From: Haloglomus litoreum
Lineage (GTDB): Archaea > Halobacteriota > Halobacteria > Halobacteriales > Haloarculaceae
Direction: 5' to 3'
Length of the DNA: 64,000 nucleotides
Assembly (NCBI RefSeq): GCF_029338515.1
Contig: NZ_CP119988.1
Coordinates: 4,340,001-4,404,000 of the forward strand
Below, piece by piece: positions 9,267-17,832 of the stretch. The number at the start of each line of letters is the position of its first letter. Position 1 is the first letter of the stretch. The translations under genes were made by a program, and so were the position numbers. The notes beneath the pieces were generated by a model, which ran no database searches, was not told the DNA's origin, and was given only the letters and a program-made list of their open reading frames with translations.

Positions 9267-10046
9267 ATGTATGGGAACACCGTGAATGCTCTGCTCGATG
9301 GCGACACTGCAGTCGTCACGGGAGCGGCGAGTGGTATCGGCCGAGCGACCGCACTCCGGTTCGCAGAACACGGCGCAGCGGTGGTGGTCGCGGACGTTCG
9401 AGAGCGCCCGCGGGAGGGCGGCACCACGACCGTCGATCGCATCCGGGCGGCGACCGACGCCGAGGCGGCGTTCGTCGAGTGCGACGTGACCGACCGGTCG
9501 GCGGTGGAGCGGGCCGTCGAGGCGGCCGAGGCGTTCGGCGGCGTCGACATCATGGTCAACAACGCCGGCGTGCTCGTCCAGCAACCGTTCCTCGAGACGG
9601 ACGAGGCGACCTTCGACCGGATGATGGGCGTCAACGTCAAGGGGACCTTCTTCGGTGCCCAGGTCGCCGCCGCCCGGATGGTCGAGCGGGACGGCGGTAC
9701 GATCATCAACCTCTCCAGCGTCTCCGGGCTGGAGGGTTCGGGCGGTCGCGTGGTCTACTGTGCCTCCAAGGGCGCCGTCCGCCTCCTGACGTACGCGCTG
9801 GCCGACGCCCTCGGCCCACAGGGAGTGCGGGTGAACGCCATCCACCCGGGCGCCATCGAGACCGCGCAGGCCCGGGACGACTCGGGTGTACTCGGACAGG
9901 ACGACTACCTCGAGCGCGTCCCGCTGGGGCGGTTCGGGACGCCCGGCGACGTGGCCGATGCGGCGCTCTACCTCGCGAGCGACCTCTCCAGCTACGTCAA
10001 CGGCGAGTCGCTGGTCGTCGACGGCGGTCGGTTCACGTCGGGCTAG
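9267..10046 (+). CDS. short-chain dehydrogenase/reductase (SDR)
   Basis: A 259-residue classical SDR. The nucleotide-binding GAASGIGRATAL motif is at residues about 18-29, NNAG is at about residue 98, the catalytic Ser is in NLSSVSGLEG, and YCASKGA gives Tyr-x3-Lys. The C-terminal YVNGESLVVDGGRF is typical of FabG-like enzymes. It should interconvert a hydroxyl and a keto group with NAD(P). It is divergent from the binding-protein gene and overlaps the convergent cytidine deaminase by four bases. Confidence 0.9.
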   Translation: MYGNTVNALLDGDTAVVTGAASGIGRATALRFAEHGAAVVVADVRERPREGGTTTVDRIRAATDAEAAFVECDVTDRSAVERAVEAAEAFGGVDIMVNNAGVLVQQPFLETDEATFDRMMGVNVKGTFFGAQVAAARMVERDGGTIINLSSVSGLEGSGGRVVYCASKGAVRLLTYALADALGPQGVRVNAIHPGAIETAQARDDSGVLGQDDYLERVPLGRFGTPGDVADAALYLASDLSSYVNGESLVVDGGRFTSG

Positions 10047-10453
10047 TACGGGCTCGCGGGGAGCAACTCCGACAGCGGCGCCCGGACCGGCCCGTCCTCG
10101 CCCGGAACGATGATCGCCACCTCGGGGACGAACGCGTGGAGTAGCTCCCGGCAGACCCCACACGCTGCGACCACCTCCGCGGGATTGCTCGCGTCGTCGT
10201 CCTCGTAGATGACGGCGACGCTCGTCTCGATGTCGGGGTCGCCGGCCTCGACGGCCTTCGCCAGCGCGATGGGCTCGGCGTGGACGTCGGTGACCCCGCC
10301 GGTCATGAGGTTGATGCTGGTGTACACCTCGCCGGTCGTGCTCCGCATCGCCGCGGCGCAGCGGTGGCGGCCGGCGACGTGACAGTCGGCGAGTGTGGCC
10401 TTCGCGGCGGCGATCAGTTCCTCGTCCTCGTCGGTGAGCGGGTCGGTCCGCAT
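10043..10453 (-). CDS. cdd: cytidine deaminase
   Basis: A 136-residue homotetrameric-type cytidine deaminase. The zinc site is complete: His58-Ala-Glu60 in DVHAEPIAL supplies one ligand and the catalytic glutamate, and Cys98/Cys101 in ACGVCREL supply the other two. It converts cytidine/deoxycytidine to uridine/deoxyuridine for pyrimidine salvage. The start at 10453 (MRTDPLTDEDEEL) is preferred over an upstream methionine because the extra ten residues are not family-like. It overlaps the end of the convergent SDR gene by four bases. Confidence 0.88.
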   Translation of the reverse strand: MRTDPLTDEDEELIAAAKATLADCHVAGRHRCAAAMRSTTGEVYTSINLMTGGVTDVHAEPIALAKAVEAGDPDIETSVAVIYEDDDASNPAEVVAACGVCRELLHAFVPEVAIIVPGEDGPVRAPLSELLPASPY

Positions 10454-10581
10454 GGGACACGGTTCGCTCCGCGCCGGTATCAAGCTACCCCGGCGACCCG
10501 GTTCGGCCCGGTTCCCGTCGAGGCGGGGCGAGACGGGCCCACACGTAGATTTATTAGCGGCGGGCGCTCCGGTAGGCGCGT

Positions 10582-11232
10582 ATGCAGATCAGAGACCTGA
10601 GTATCCCCGTCGACGAGGACACCATCGTCCCGCCGGGGTTACCGAGCTTCCGCCAGGGCGGCGTCGTCCGGAACGACGAGTCCGAGGGCTACGAGAGCGA
10701 CTACATCACCTCGACCATCCACGTCGGGACCCACATGGACGCGCCGCTCCACTTCGACCCCGACGGCATCCCCGCCGGTGACATCGAACTCGAGGAGCTC
10801 ATCCGGCCGACCAAGCGCGCGGACGTCCGGGACGTGACCGAACCGGAACGGGAGATCACACTGGACGAGGTGCGCGACGCGCTCCCGGCGCCCATCGAGG
10901 AGGGGGACTACCTCTTCATCCACACCGGCTGGGCGGACGAGCACATCTACGACAAGTCCTACTATCTAGAGAGTCCCTACTACGCGCCGGAGATCTCCGA
11001 GTTCGTCGTCGAGTCAGGCGCCCGTGGACTCATCACCGACACCGCCATCGACTCCGGCGAGCGGGGGTACCCCAACCACTTCACGCTCTGCGAGAACGGG
11101 TGCGTCATCGTCGAGAACGTGGCCGACCTGGAGGGGCTCCCCGAGGAGTTCACCACCTGGGTCGTCCCGATCAAACTCGCTCGCGGCGAGGGCGCGCCGG
11201 CCCGCGTCTTCCTCGTCGAGGAGGGGCCGTAG
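10582..11232 (+). CDS. cyclase family protein (kynurenine formamidase-like metal hydrolase)
   Basis: A 216-residue member of the cyclase/KynB family of metal-dependent hydrolases. The diagnostic metal motif HVGTHMDAPLHF is at residues about 50-61, with TDTAIDSGE further on. Members hydrolyse N-formylkynurenine, isatin or related amides. The start has an upstream GATTTATTAG TATA element about 30 bp away. It leads a run of same-strand genes (VOC, quinone oxidoreductase, MFS), which suggests a role in one catabolic route. Confidence 0.85.
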   Translation: MQIRDLSIPVDEDTIVPPGLPSFRQGGVVRNDESEGYESDYITSTIHVGTHMDAPLHFDPDGIPAGDIELEELIRPTKRADVRDVTEPEREITLDEVRDALPAPIEEGDYLFIHTGWADEHIYDKSYYLESPYYAPEISEFVVESGARGLITDTAIDSGERGYPNHFTLCENGCVIVENVADLEGLPEEFTTWVVPIKLARGEGAPARVFLVEEGP

Positions 11233-11298
11233 CCCCCGACGGGACGGCCACCCCCACCCGACCCGGAGATACAAGTCGGTACTGCGCCTCCGGCCGGT

Positions 11299-11724
11299 AT
11301 GGACCTCGAACTGTCCACCATCGACCACATCGGCGCTCCCACCTGGGACGCCGCCACCGCGGCAACGTTCTTCGAGCGGCTCGGCGTCCCAATCGTCCAC
11401 GAGGAGACGGTGACCGAGTTCAACATCCACGCCGTCTTCCTCGACTTCGACGGCGTCTTCCTGGAGTTCCTGGAGCCGACGGGCGAGGGGCCGGCGAAGA
11501 CGTTCCTCGAGCGGCACGGCCCCGGGTTCCAGCATCTCGCCTACCGCGTCCCCGATATCGACGCTGCCATGGCCGCCCTCGGGGGCGAGGGCGTCCGGTT
11601 CCAGACCGAGGACCCCGTGACCGGTGTCGGTGACTCCCGGGTCGTCTTCGTCGAGGAGGCCGATACGGCGGGGTTCCAGACGGAACTCGTCGAGCGGACG
11701 GCACCGGTCGGCGGGAAAGAGTGA
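11299..11724 (+). CDS. VOC-fold protein, methylmalonyl-CoA epimerase-like
   Basis: A 141-residue single vicinal-oxygen-chelate protein. The beginning ELSTIDHIGAPTWD carries the first metal histidine, GFQHLAYRVPDID the second, and the C-terminal FVEEADTAGFQTELVE an acidic position. The pattern matches methylmalonyl-CoA epimerase/glyoxalase-like proteins, although several catabolic dioxygenases and isomerases share it. It lies 66 bp behind the cyclase gene on the same strand. The exact reaction is uncertain. Confidence 0.75.
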   Translation: MDLELSTIDHIGAPTWDAATAATFFERLGVPIVHEETVTEFNIHAVFLDFDGVFLEFLEPTGEGPAKTFLERHGPGFQHLAYRVPDIDAAMAALGGEGVRFQTEDPVTGVGDSRVVFVEEADTAGFQTELVERTAPVGGKE

Positions 11725-11753
11725 AGTCGGGAGGGAGTGAGTCACCAGTCGCC

Positions 11754-12692
11754 ATGCGAGCCTACGTTCTCCCAGCGTTCGGTGCGGCGGACGCCTTCGA
11801 AGCGCGCGACATCCCGATGCCGGAACCGGGGCCGAACGAGGTCCGGGTCCGGGTCCACGCGACGAGCGTGAACCCTCTCGACGCCCGCGTCAGGGCCGAG
11901 GGCGAGGGACTCGTCGAACTCCCGGCGGTCCTCGGCTACGACGTCTCCGGCGTCGTGGACGCCGTCGGCGCGGGGGTCGAGCGGTTCGACCCCGGTGACG
12001 AGGTGTTCTACACGCCCGAGCTGTTCGAGCAGGGGAGCTACGCGGAGTACCACGTCGAGCGGGCCGACATCGTGGCCCACAAACCGCCGAGCCTCTCGCA
12101 CGAGGAGGCGGCGAGCCTCCCGGTCGTCGCGTGTACGGCCTGGGAGGCGCTGGTCGACCGGGCGGGCGTGCGGCTGGGCGAGACGGTGCTGGTCCACGGC
12201 GGCGGTGGCGTCGGGTCACAGGCCGTCCAGATCGCCGCCGCCGCCGGCGCGCGCGTCGTCTGCACCACCGGCCCGGCGTCGGTCGACCTCGTCGCGGACC
12301 TCGGCGCCGACCGGGCCATCGACTACCGGGAGACCGACTTCGTCGAGGCACTGGCCGACGACCCCGACGGGATGGACGTCGTGTTCTCGACCGTCGGCGG
12401 CGACGCCCTCGAGCGGTCGGTCGAGGTGATGAACGAGACGGGTCGCATCGTCGACGTCGTCGGCGAGGCGGGCGACGTGGGCGGGCCCGCGAAGCTGAAG
12501 AACGTCGCCGTCGACTTCATGGCGCTCACGCGGCGTGCCGAGACGCTCGAGTCGGTCGCGCGGCTGGTCGCGCGGGGGCAGCTGGAACCGGTCATCGACA
12601 GCGTCCACCCCCTCTCCGAGGTCGGGGCGGCCCACCGGAAACTGGAGGCGGGGGGCCTCCAGGGGAAACTCGTCCTCACTGTGGACGAGTGA
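11754..12692 (+). CDS. NADPH:quinone oxidoreductase-like zinc-independent dehydrogenase
   Basis: A 312-residue MDR protein of the quinone-oxidoreductase/crotonyl-reductase-like branch. It has the GroES-like domain (NPLDARVRAEG, LGYDVSGVVDAVGAGVERF) and a Rossmann domain with HGGGGVGSQAVQIA, and lacks the cysteine-rich structural-zinc lobe. The chosen start, MRAYVLPAFGAAD, avoids an unlikely 11-residue extension. Its stop overlaps the GTG of the MFS gene (GTGA), so transport and reduction are probably coupled. Confidence 0.87.
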   Translation: MRAYVLPAFGAADAFEARDIPMPEPGPNEVRVRVHATSVNPLDARVRAEGEGLVELPAVLGYDVSGVVDAVGAGVERFDPGDEVFYTPELFEQGSYAEYHVERADIVAHKPPSLSHEEAASLPVVACTAWEALVDRAGVRLGETVLVHGGGGVGSQAVQIAAAAGARVVCTTGPASVDLVADLGADRAIDYRETDFVEALADDPDGMDVVFSTVGGDALERSVEVMNETGRIVDVVGEAGDVGGPAKLKNVAVDFMALTRRAETLESVARLVARGQLEPVIDSVHPLSEVGAAHRKLEAGGLQGKLVLTVDE

Positions 12693-13990
12693 CGACCGAC
12701 CGTCACGCCGCCGACCGCGGAGCGCGGGACTGGTGGCCCGAGCGGAACACCGTCCTCGCGCTCTGTGTCCTCGCGTTCTTCAGCACGATGGTCGCGCGGC
12801 TGGTCGTCAGCCCGGTCGTCCCCGCGGTCAGGGGCGAGTTCGGCGTCACCGACGGCGCCGTCGGTCTCGCGCTGACGGGGATGTGGATCGCCTACGCGCT
12901 CACCCACTACCCCAGCGGCATCCTCGGCGACCGGTTCGGCGAGCGCCGGGTCGTTCTCGGAGCGGTCGGGCTCACCGCCGTCGGCGGGGTCGTCCTCGCG
13001 GCCGCACCCACGTTCCCGGTCTTCGGCCTGGTCGCCGTGGTGCTGGGGGCCGCCGCCGGCCTCTACTACCCGTCGGGCGCGAGCCTCCTCTCGAAGCGGT
13101 TCACCAACGTCGGCCAGGCCATGGGATTCCACATCGCCGGGGCCTCGCTGGCCGGACTGGTCACGCCGGTCGCCGTCAGCCTCGTCGCGGCCAGGTCCGG
13201 CTGGCGGGTCGCCATGTTGCTCGCCCCGGCCATCGCGGTCCCCGTCTGGCTCCTCTTCGCGTGGCGGGTCCGCCCGGCGCCGAGCGGGGATGGCAACGAC
13301 GCGGACGGGGAGCCCGACGGAACCGCGGACGCAGACGCCGACGGAACCGCGAACGAGGCCGAGCAGCGAGCGGACGGGGAATCCGACACGGGAAGTGCCA
13401 GCTCGCGGGGGAGCCTCCGTGGGGTCGTCGGGACGCTCACCCGCCCCGTGATGGCGTACACGGTCGTACTCGCGTCCATCCAGACGTTCGTCTTCTCGTC
13501 GACGCTGTCGTTCCTCCCCACGTTCTTCAGGAGCTACCACGAGACCGGGACCGTCCGGGCCAGCCTGCTGTTCTCCCTGTTCTTCGTCACGATGGGGGTC
13601 GCCCAGCCGACCGTCGGGCGGGTCTCGGACCGGATCGGCCGGGACGTGACCGCCGCGCTGGCGTTCGGGGTGGCGGCCGTCGGCTACGGGGTCCTCGTGG
13701 CGGGCGGCCCGACGGGGCTCCTGGCGGGCGGGGTCGTGCTCGCCGGGCTCGGGCTGAGCAGCGTCGTCCCGCTCGAGTCGAAGTTCATGGACAACATCGC
13801 CCGCGGTGACCGCGGGACGGACTTCGGGACCGTCCGGATGACGTACGTCCTGCTGGGTGCGAGCGGCAGTGCCGTGACGGGGAACGTCGCGGACGCGTTC
13901 GGGTGGGGGGCGGCGGCCGGCCTGTTCGTCGTTGTGCTCGGTGCCGCCGCGGTGGCCATCGCGCTCAACCGGCTCGGCCCGGGGCTCTGA
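12689..13990 (+). CDS. MFS transporter
   Basis: A 433-residue major facilitator with about 12 hydrophobic segments. The motif-A-like loop GDRFGERRVV follows the second helix and a second copy (GRVSDRIGRDV) lies in the C-terminal half. Between the halves (residues about 205-245) is a long, very acidic low-complexity loop rich in Asp, Glu and Gly, a haloarchaeal trait. The start is GTG at 12689, overlapping the stop of the upstream oxidoreductase; this choice gives a normal MFS N-terminus. The substrate is unknown, probably the organic acid used by this island. Confidence 0.87.
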   Translation: MTTDRHAADRGARDWWPERNTVLALCVLAFFSTMVARLVVSPVVPAVRGEFGVTDGAVGLALTGMWIAYALTHYPSGILGDRFGERRVVLGAVGLTAVGGVVLAAAPTFPVFGLVAVVLGAAAGLYYPSGASLLSKRFTNVGQAMGFHIAGASLAGLVTPVAVSLVAARSGWRVAMLLAPAIAVPVWLLFAWRVRPAPSGDGNDADGEPDGTADADADGTANEAEQRADGESDTGSASSRGSLRGVVGTLTRPVMAYTVVLASIQTFVFSSTLSFLPTFFRSYHETGTVRASLLFSLFFVTMGVAQPTVGRVSDRIGRDVTAALAFGVAAVGYGVLVAGGPTGLLAGGVVLAGLGLSSVVPLESKFMDNIARGDRGTDFGTVRMTYVLLGASGSAVTGNVADAFGWGAAAGLFVVVLGAAAVAIALNRLGPGL

Positions 13991-14016
13991 GTAGCCGGCT
14001 CGCTCCAGGACTCCGA

Positions 14017-15366
14017 CTAGTCGGGCCGACTCGCCGCGACCAGTCGGTCGAGCGAGCCCTCCTCCTCCAGGCCGTCGATGGCGTCGAGCAGCGTCGCCCG
14101 CGCGTCCTCGTCGAGGACCGGCGCGACGCAGTCGTCGAACTTCGCCTCCCAGCGTGCCTCCGGGAGCGGGTTCGTCGGGCTCCCGGGGGCGCGGCGCTCC
14201 TCGGTCGTGTGTGTCTCGCCGTCGGTCGTCTCGACGACGACGCGGGCGCCGTAGCCGGCGAACTCGTCGCCGAACAGGTCGGGCTCGAAGTCCCGGTCGA
14301 CCAGGTCGATGACCGCCCGCGTTGCCGGGGCGGTGACGTACTCGTCGGTGAACTCCTGGACGCCGGCGTCACCCTCGCGGATGACGGCGGCGAGGCAGAA
14401 CTCGATGGAGAACTTCGCCTGCAGTTCGTTCTCCGGCTGGGCGTGGATGAGCATCTCCGAGGCCGCCTCGTCCAGCGTGACGGTGACCCGCTCGACGGTC
14501 TCCGGGGTGAGGTCGTGCTCGGCCACGAGTCGACGCATCGCCTCCATCGCCGCGTGCGAGATGACGCCCGACGGGTACGGCTTGAACCCGTTGTCGAGGA
14601 CGCCCCAGGAGTCCCGCCCCTCCTCGATCACCGTCGGATCGTACGACCCGTCCGGCGACATCACCATCCCGTAGCCCATCTCCCCGTCGAGGATGGCCTC
14701 GTCGGCGGTGAACCCCTCGTCGGCGAGCATCGCGGCCCGGAGCCCGGTCTGGGCCGCGTGACCCGGGTGGAGCGGTTTCGTCATCGACCCGAAGTTCTTC
14801 TTGAGCGCGGACGACCCCGAGGCGACGATGCCGAACGCGTGCGTGGTCGCCTCGGGTGAGAGGTCGAGGACGCTCGCGGCCGCCGCCGCCGCGCCGAACG
14901 ACCCGATGGTGCCGGTGTGGTGCCAGCCGTGGTCGTAGTGGCTGGGGTAGACGCTGTGGCCGACTCGGAACTCCGCCTCGACACCGAGGACGTACCCCGT
15001 CAGCAGGTCACGGCCGGTCGCGTCCGCGGCCTCGGCCGCCGCCAGCGCGGCCGGGAAGACCGGCGCGCTGGGGTGGAGCACCATCGACTCGAACGTGTCG
15101 TCGTAGTCGATGGCGTGGGCGAAGGTGCCGTTCGCCAGCGCCGCCCCCGGAGGGCTCGCCGTCCCCCGACCGAGGACCGTCGCCGCCTCGCCGGGACTCG
15201 TCCGGTCGACGTACCGGCCGATGCGGTCGCCGACCTCGTGCTGGGACCCGTAGATCGCCACCCCGAGGACGTCACGGATGCTCGCCTTGGCCCGGTCGAG
15301 AACCTCGTCGGGGATCTCGTCGTAGCCGGTTCTGCTCAACGCTACCAACGACTCGGTCGCTGACAT
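14017..15366 (-). CDS. MmgE/PrpD family protein (second paralog)
   Basis: A 449-residue MmgE/PrpD protein. Family landmarks are the helix RAKASIRDVLGVAIYG, ALANGTFAHAIDYDDTFE near residue 80, HHTGTIGSFGAAAAAA, KKNFGSMTKPLHPGHAAQTG and PYPSGVISHAAMEA. The start at 15366 (MSATESLVALSRTGYDEI) is chosen because residues further upstream are not family-like. It is convergent with the MFS gene and divergent from the TIM-barrel gene. It is clearly divergent from the paralogs at 2.0 and 16.4 kb, so a different substrate is likely. Confidence 0.85.
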   Translation of the reverse strand: MSATESLVALSRTGYDEIPDEVLDRAKASIRDVLGVAIYGSQHEVGDRIGRYVDRTSPGEAATVLGRGTASPPGAALANGTFAHAIDYDDTFESMVLHPSAPVFPAALAAAEAADATGRDLLTGYVLGVEAEFRVGHSVYPSHYDHGWHHTGTIGSFGAAAAAASVLDLSPEATTHAFGIVASGSSALKKNFGSMTKPLHPGHAAQTGLRAAMLADEGFTADEAILDGEMGYGMVMSPDGSYDPTVIEEGRDSWGVLDNGFKPYPSGVISHAAMEAMRRLVAEHDLTPETVERVTVTLDEAASEMLIHAQPENELQAKFSIEFCLAAVIREGDAGVQEFTDEYVTAPATRAVIDLVDRDFEPDLFGDEFAGYGARVVVETTDGETHTTEERRAPGSPTNPLPEARWEAKFDDCVAPVLDEDARATLLDAIDGLEEEGSLDRLVAASRPD

Positions 15367-15526
15367 ACTCGGACCTACCGAAGGGGAGGTTACATAGCTT
15401 TCGACGGCAGGGATTCCGGGGGCGCCGGGCGCAGTATCCGGGGACACCAGGGCGCGTCGGGGAGCAGTGTCGCCGACCGCCAGCCGCGTCGGGAGAGCTA
15501 TGGCCTCGCTCGTGGAACCCCGGTCC

Positions 15527-16387
15527 ATGCAGTTCGCGATGTGCAACGAGCACTACGACCGGCCGCTATCGGAGACGTTCGACCGCCTCGCCGCGCTGGG
15601 CTACGACGGGGTCGAGGTCACGCCGTGGACGTTCACCGACTCGGTCCGCACCGTCGACGACGGGGAGACGGCGGCCGTCCGGAAGGCGGCGGCGAGCGCC
15701 GGACTCGACGTCGTTGGCATCCCACGGGTGTTCCGGGCGGGCGACGACGAGCACATCGGGAGCCCGGACCCGGCCGTCCGCGACCGGACCGTCGACGCCC
15801 TCCGGGCGACGGTCGAGTGCTGCGCGGCCATCGGGGGCGATATCGTGGTGTTCGGCTCCCCGAACCAGCGGTCCGTCCCCGAGGGAGTTGACGAAGCGGT
15901 CGCCTGGGAGCACGCGGTCGCCTCGTTCTCCGACCCCGACCTCCTCGAGACCCTGCGCGAGACCGGCGTCACGCTCTGCATGGAACCGCTCTCGCCGCCA
16001 CACACCGACTTCGTCACCACCGCCGACGAGGCGATCGCGTTCGCCGAGGCGGTCGACCACCCGAACGTCGGGGTCTGCCTCGACGGCTACCACCTCGCCG
16101 CCGAGGCTGACCCGATTCCCGACGTCCTCCGCCGGGCGGCCCCGCATCTCGCACACTTCCACGCGGACAACACCGAGGGCCGCGGGCCCCGCCACGGCAC
16201 CGTCGACTACGGCCCCATCGTCGAGACGCTCCGCGCCGTCGACTACGAGGGGTACGTCTCCCTGGAGGTCCACGCGGACATCCTCGGGGACGAGCCGTTC
16301 ACCCTCGACACCGACGAGATCGCCCGCGACAGCATCGCCTTCCTCCGGGAGACGTTCGGAGCCGACGGCTCCCGGCCGAAAGTATAA
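15527..16387 (+). CDS. sugar-phosphate isomerase/epimerase-like TIM-barrel protein
   Basis: A 286-residue AP-endonuclease-2/xylose-isomerase-like TIM barrel. It shows RLAALGYDGVEVTPW at strand 1-2, ETGVTLCMEPLSP with a metal glutamate, VGVCLDGYHLAAE with Asp and His, HFHADNTEGRGPRHGTVDY and YVSLEVHAD. These are the metal-binding acidic and histidine positions of hydroxypyruvate isomerase/IolE-like enzymes. The start MQFAMCNEHYDRP is preferred; a methionine 12 residues upstream is possible. Its final codons contain the TATA box of the next gene. Confidence 0.82.
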   Translation: MQFAMCNEHYDRPLSETFDRLAALGYDGVEVTPWTFTDSVRTVDDGETAAVRKAAASAGLDVVGIPRVFRAGDDEHIGSPDPAVRDRTVDALRATVECCAAIGGDIVVFGSPNQRSVPEGVDEAVAWEHAVASFSDPDLLETLRETGVTLCMEPLSPPHTDFVTTADEAIAFAEAVDHPNVGVCLDGYHLAAEADPIPDVLRRAAPHLAHFHADNTEGRGPRHGTVDYGPIVETLRAVDYEGYVSLEVHADILGDEPFTLDTDEIARDSIAFLRETFGADGSRPKV

Positions 16388-16389
16388 GT
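16381..16389 (+). promoter_or_regulatory. TATA promoter of the third PrpD gene
   Basis: AGTATAAGT lies 25 bp before the ATG at 16412 and overlaps the stop codon of the upstream TIM-barrel gene. This implies a separate, leaderless transcript for the third PrpD gene even though the two genes are adjacent and on the same strand. Confidence 0.55.
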
Positions 16390-16411
16390 CCCGGTCGCGG
16401 GTCGTGGAGGT

Positions 16412-17788
16412 ATGCAGTTGTCGAGCAACCTGCTGGCCGAGTACGCAATGGAGGTCTCCTTCGAGTCGCTGCCCGAGGAGGTCGTGGAACAGACCGAGCG
16501 GCTCGTCCTCGACTCGCTGGGGTGCTGTGTCGGGGCGTACACGAGCGAACCGAGCAAGGCACTCCGCGAGACGTTCGCGGACCGGACGGCCCCGGACAGC
16601 GCGACCGTCCTGGGGACCGACCGGGAGATCCCCGTCGAGTACGCCGCCCTCGTCAACGGCGCGATGGTCCGCTACCTCGACTACAACGACTGCTACATCA
16701 GCGGGTCGTCCGTCTGCCACCCGAGCGACCACATCCCGGCACTGCTCGCCGTCGCGGAGGCCGAGGGCCGAACCGGGCGCGAACTGATCGAGGCCATCGT
16801 CGTCGCCTACGAGATCCAGTCCGCGGGCATCGACACCGGCGCCATCTGGGACAACGGGTTCGACTACGTGACCTGGGGGACCTACTCCTCTGCGGCGGCC
16901 GTGGGGAAGCTGATGGGGCTCTCGAAGGACCAGCTGGTCGACGCCATCGGCATCGCCGGCACCTCCAGCAACGGGCTGCTCGTCTCGCGACTCGGCGACG
17001 TCTCGATGTGGAAGGGCGTCGCCATGCCGTACGTGGCTCACAACGCCGTCCAGGCCTGCGGGATGGCCCGGAACGGGCTGACCGGGCCGACCGCGGTGTT
17101 CGAGGGCGAGGGCGGCTTCTTCGAGACGGTCGCACAGGACGAGGTCGCGGTCGAGGAATGGGGTGGGCGCGACGGGGCGTCCTACCGCATCACGCGGACG
17201 AACTTCAAGCCGTACGCCTGCGGGTACTTCATGCAGGCGCCCATCACGGCCGTCCTCGACCTGGTCGAGACACACGAGATCGCCCCCGACGAGATCGAGG
17301 CCATCGAGATCGAGGAGTTCGAGCAGGCGGTGCAGGTGCTGGCGAGCCCGGAGAAGTGGTCGTCGGACCTGAACCGCGAGACCGCGGACCACAGCATCCC
17401 CTACTCGGTCGCGGTCGGCATCCTCGACGGCGAGGTCACCCCCCGGCAGTACGCACCCGACCGCCTCTCGGACCCGCAGGTCCACGACCTGATGGCGACG
17501 GTCAGCGTCAGCGAGGCCCCCGACATCACCCGGCGGCGGGCCGAGAACCCGGGGCTCATCCCCGCACGGGCCCGCGTCACGACCGCCGAGGGGACCTACG
17601 AGACCGAGATCGACTACCCGAACGGCCACTGGCAGCAGCCGATGAGCGACGAGGAGCTGGGGGCGAAGTTCGACGCACTCGTCGAGGGGCTGCTGACCGA
17701 GTCACAGGCCGCAGGCGTCCGCGAGTGGTGTCTCTCGCTCGACACCGTCGACGAGGTCGGCTCGGTGTTCGCGGACCTCCGGGTGTAG
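16412..17788 (+). CDS. MmgE/PrpD family protein (third paralog)
   Basis: A 458-residue MmgE/PrpD protein, the closest of the three to true 2-methylcitrate dehydratases. It has VLDSLGCCVGAYTSEPSK, ALVNGAMVRYLDYNDCY near residue 80, a WGTYSSAAAVGKLMGL stretch, and the lid-domain pattern FKPYACGYFMQAPI. The LDYNDCY motif lies at the position where PrpD enzymes carry active-site residues. It could dehydrate a methylcitrate- or citramalate-like acid, but no PrpB/PrpC partner is visible here. It is convergent with the CoA-transferase gene. Confidence 0.87.
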   Translation: MQLSSNLLAEYAMEVSFESLPEEVVEQTERLVLDSLGCCVGAYTSEPSKALRETFADRTAPDSATVLGTDREIPVEYAALVNGAMVRYLDYNDCYISGSSVCHPSDHIPALLAVAEAEGRTGRELIEAIVVAYEIQSAGIDTGAIWDNGFDYVTWGTYSSAAAVGKLMGLSKDQLVDAIGIAGTSSNGLLVSRLGDVSMWKGVAMPYVAHNAVQACGMARNGLTGPTAVFEGEGGFFETVAQDEVAVEEWGGRDGASYRITRTNFKPYACGYFMQAPITAVLDLVETHEIAPDEIEAIEIEEFEQAVQVLASPEKWSSDLNRETADHSIPYSVAVGILDGEVTPRQYAPDRLSDPQVHDLMATVSVSEAPDITRRRAENPGLIPARARVTTAEGTYETEIDYPNGHWQQPMSDEELGAKFDALVEGLLTESQAAGVREWCLSLDTVDEVGSVFADLRV

Positions 17789-17832
17789 GGGACGAAGGGT
17801 CGAGAAACAGCTTTTCGCGTAGAGTCGAGGAT

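Noticed and set aside
15566-17629. Minus-strand open frame of 687 codons
   Set aside because: Antisense to the TIM-barrel and third PrpD genes, both of which have clear family motifs.
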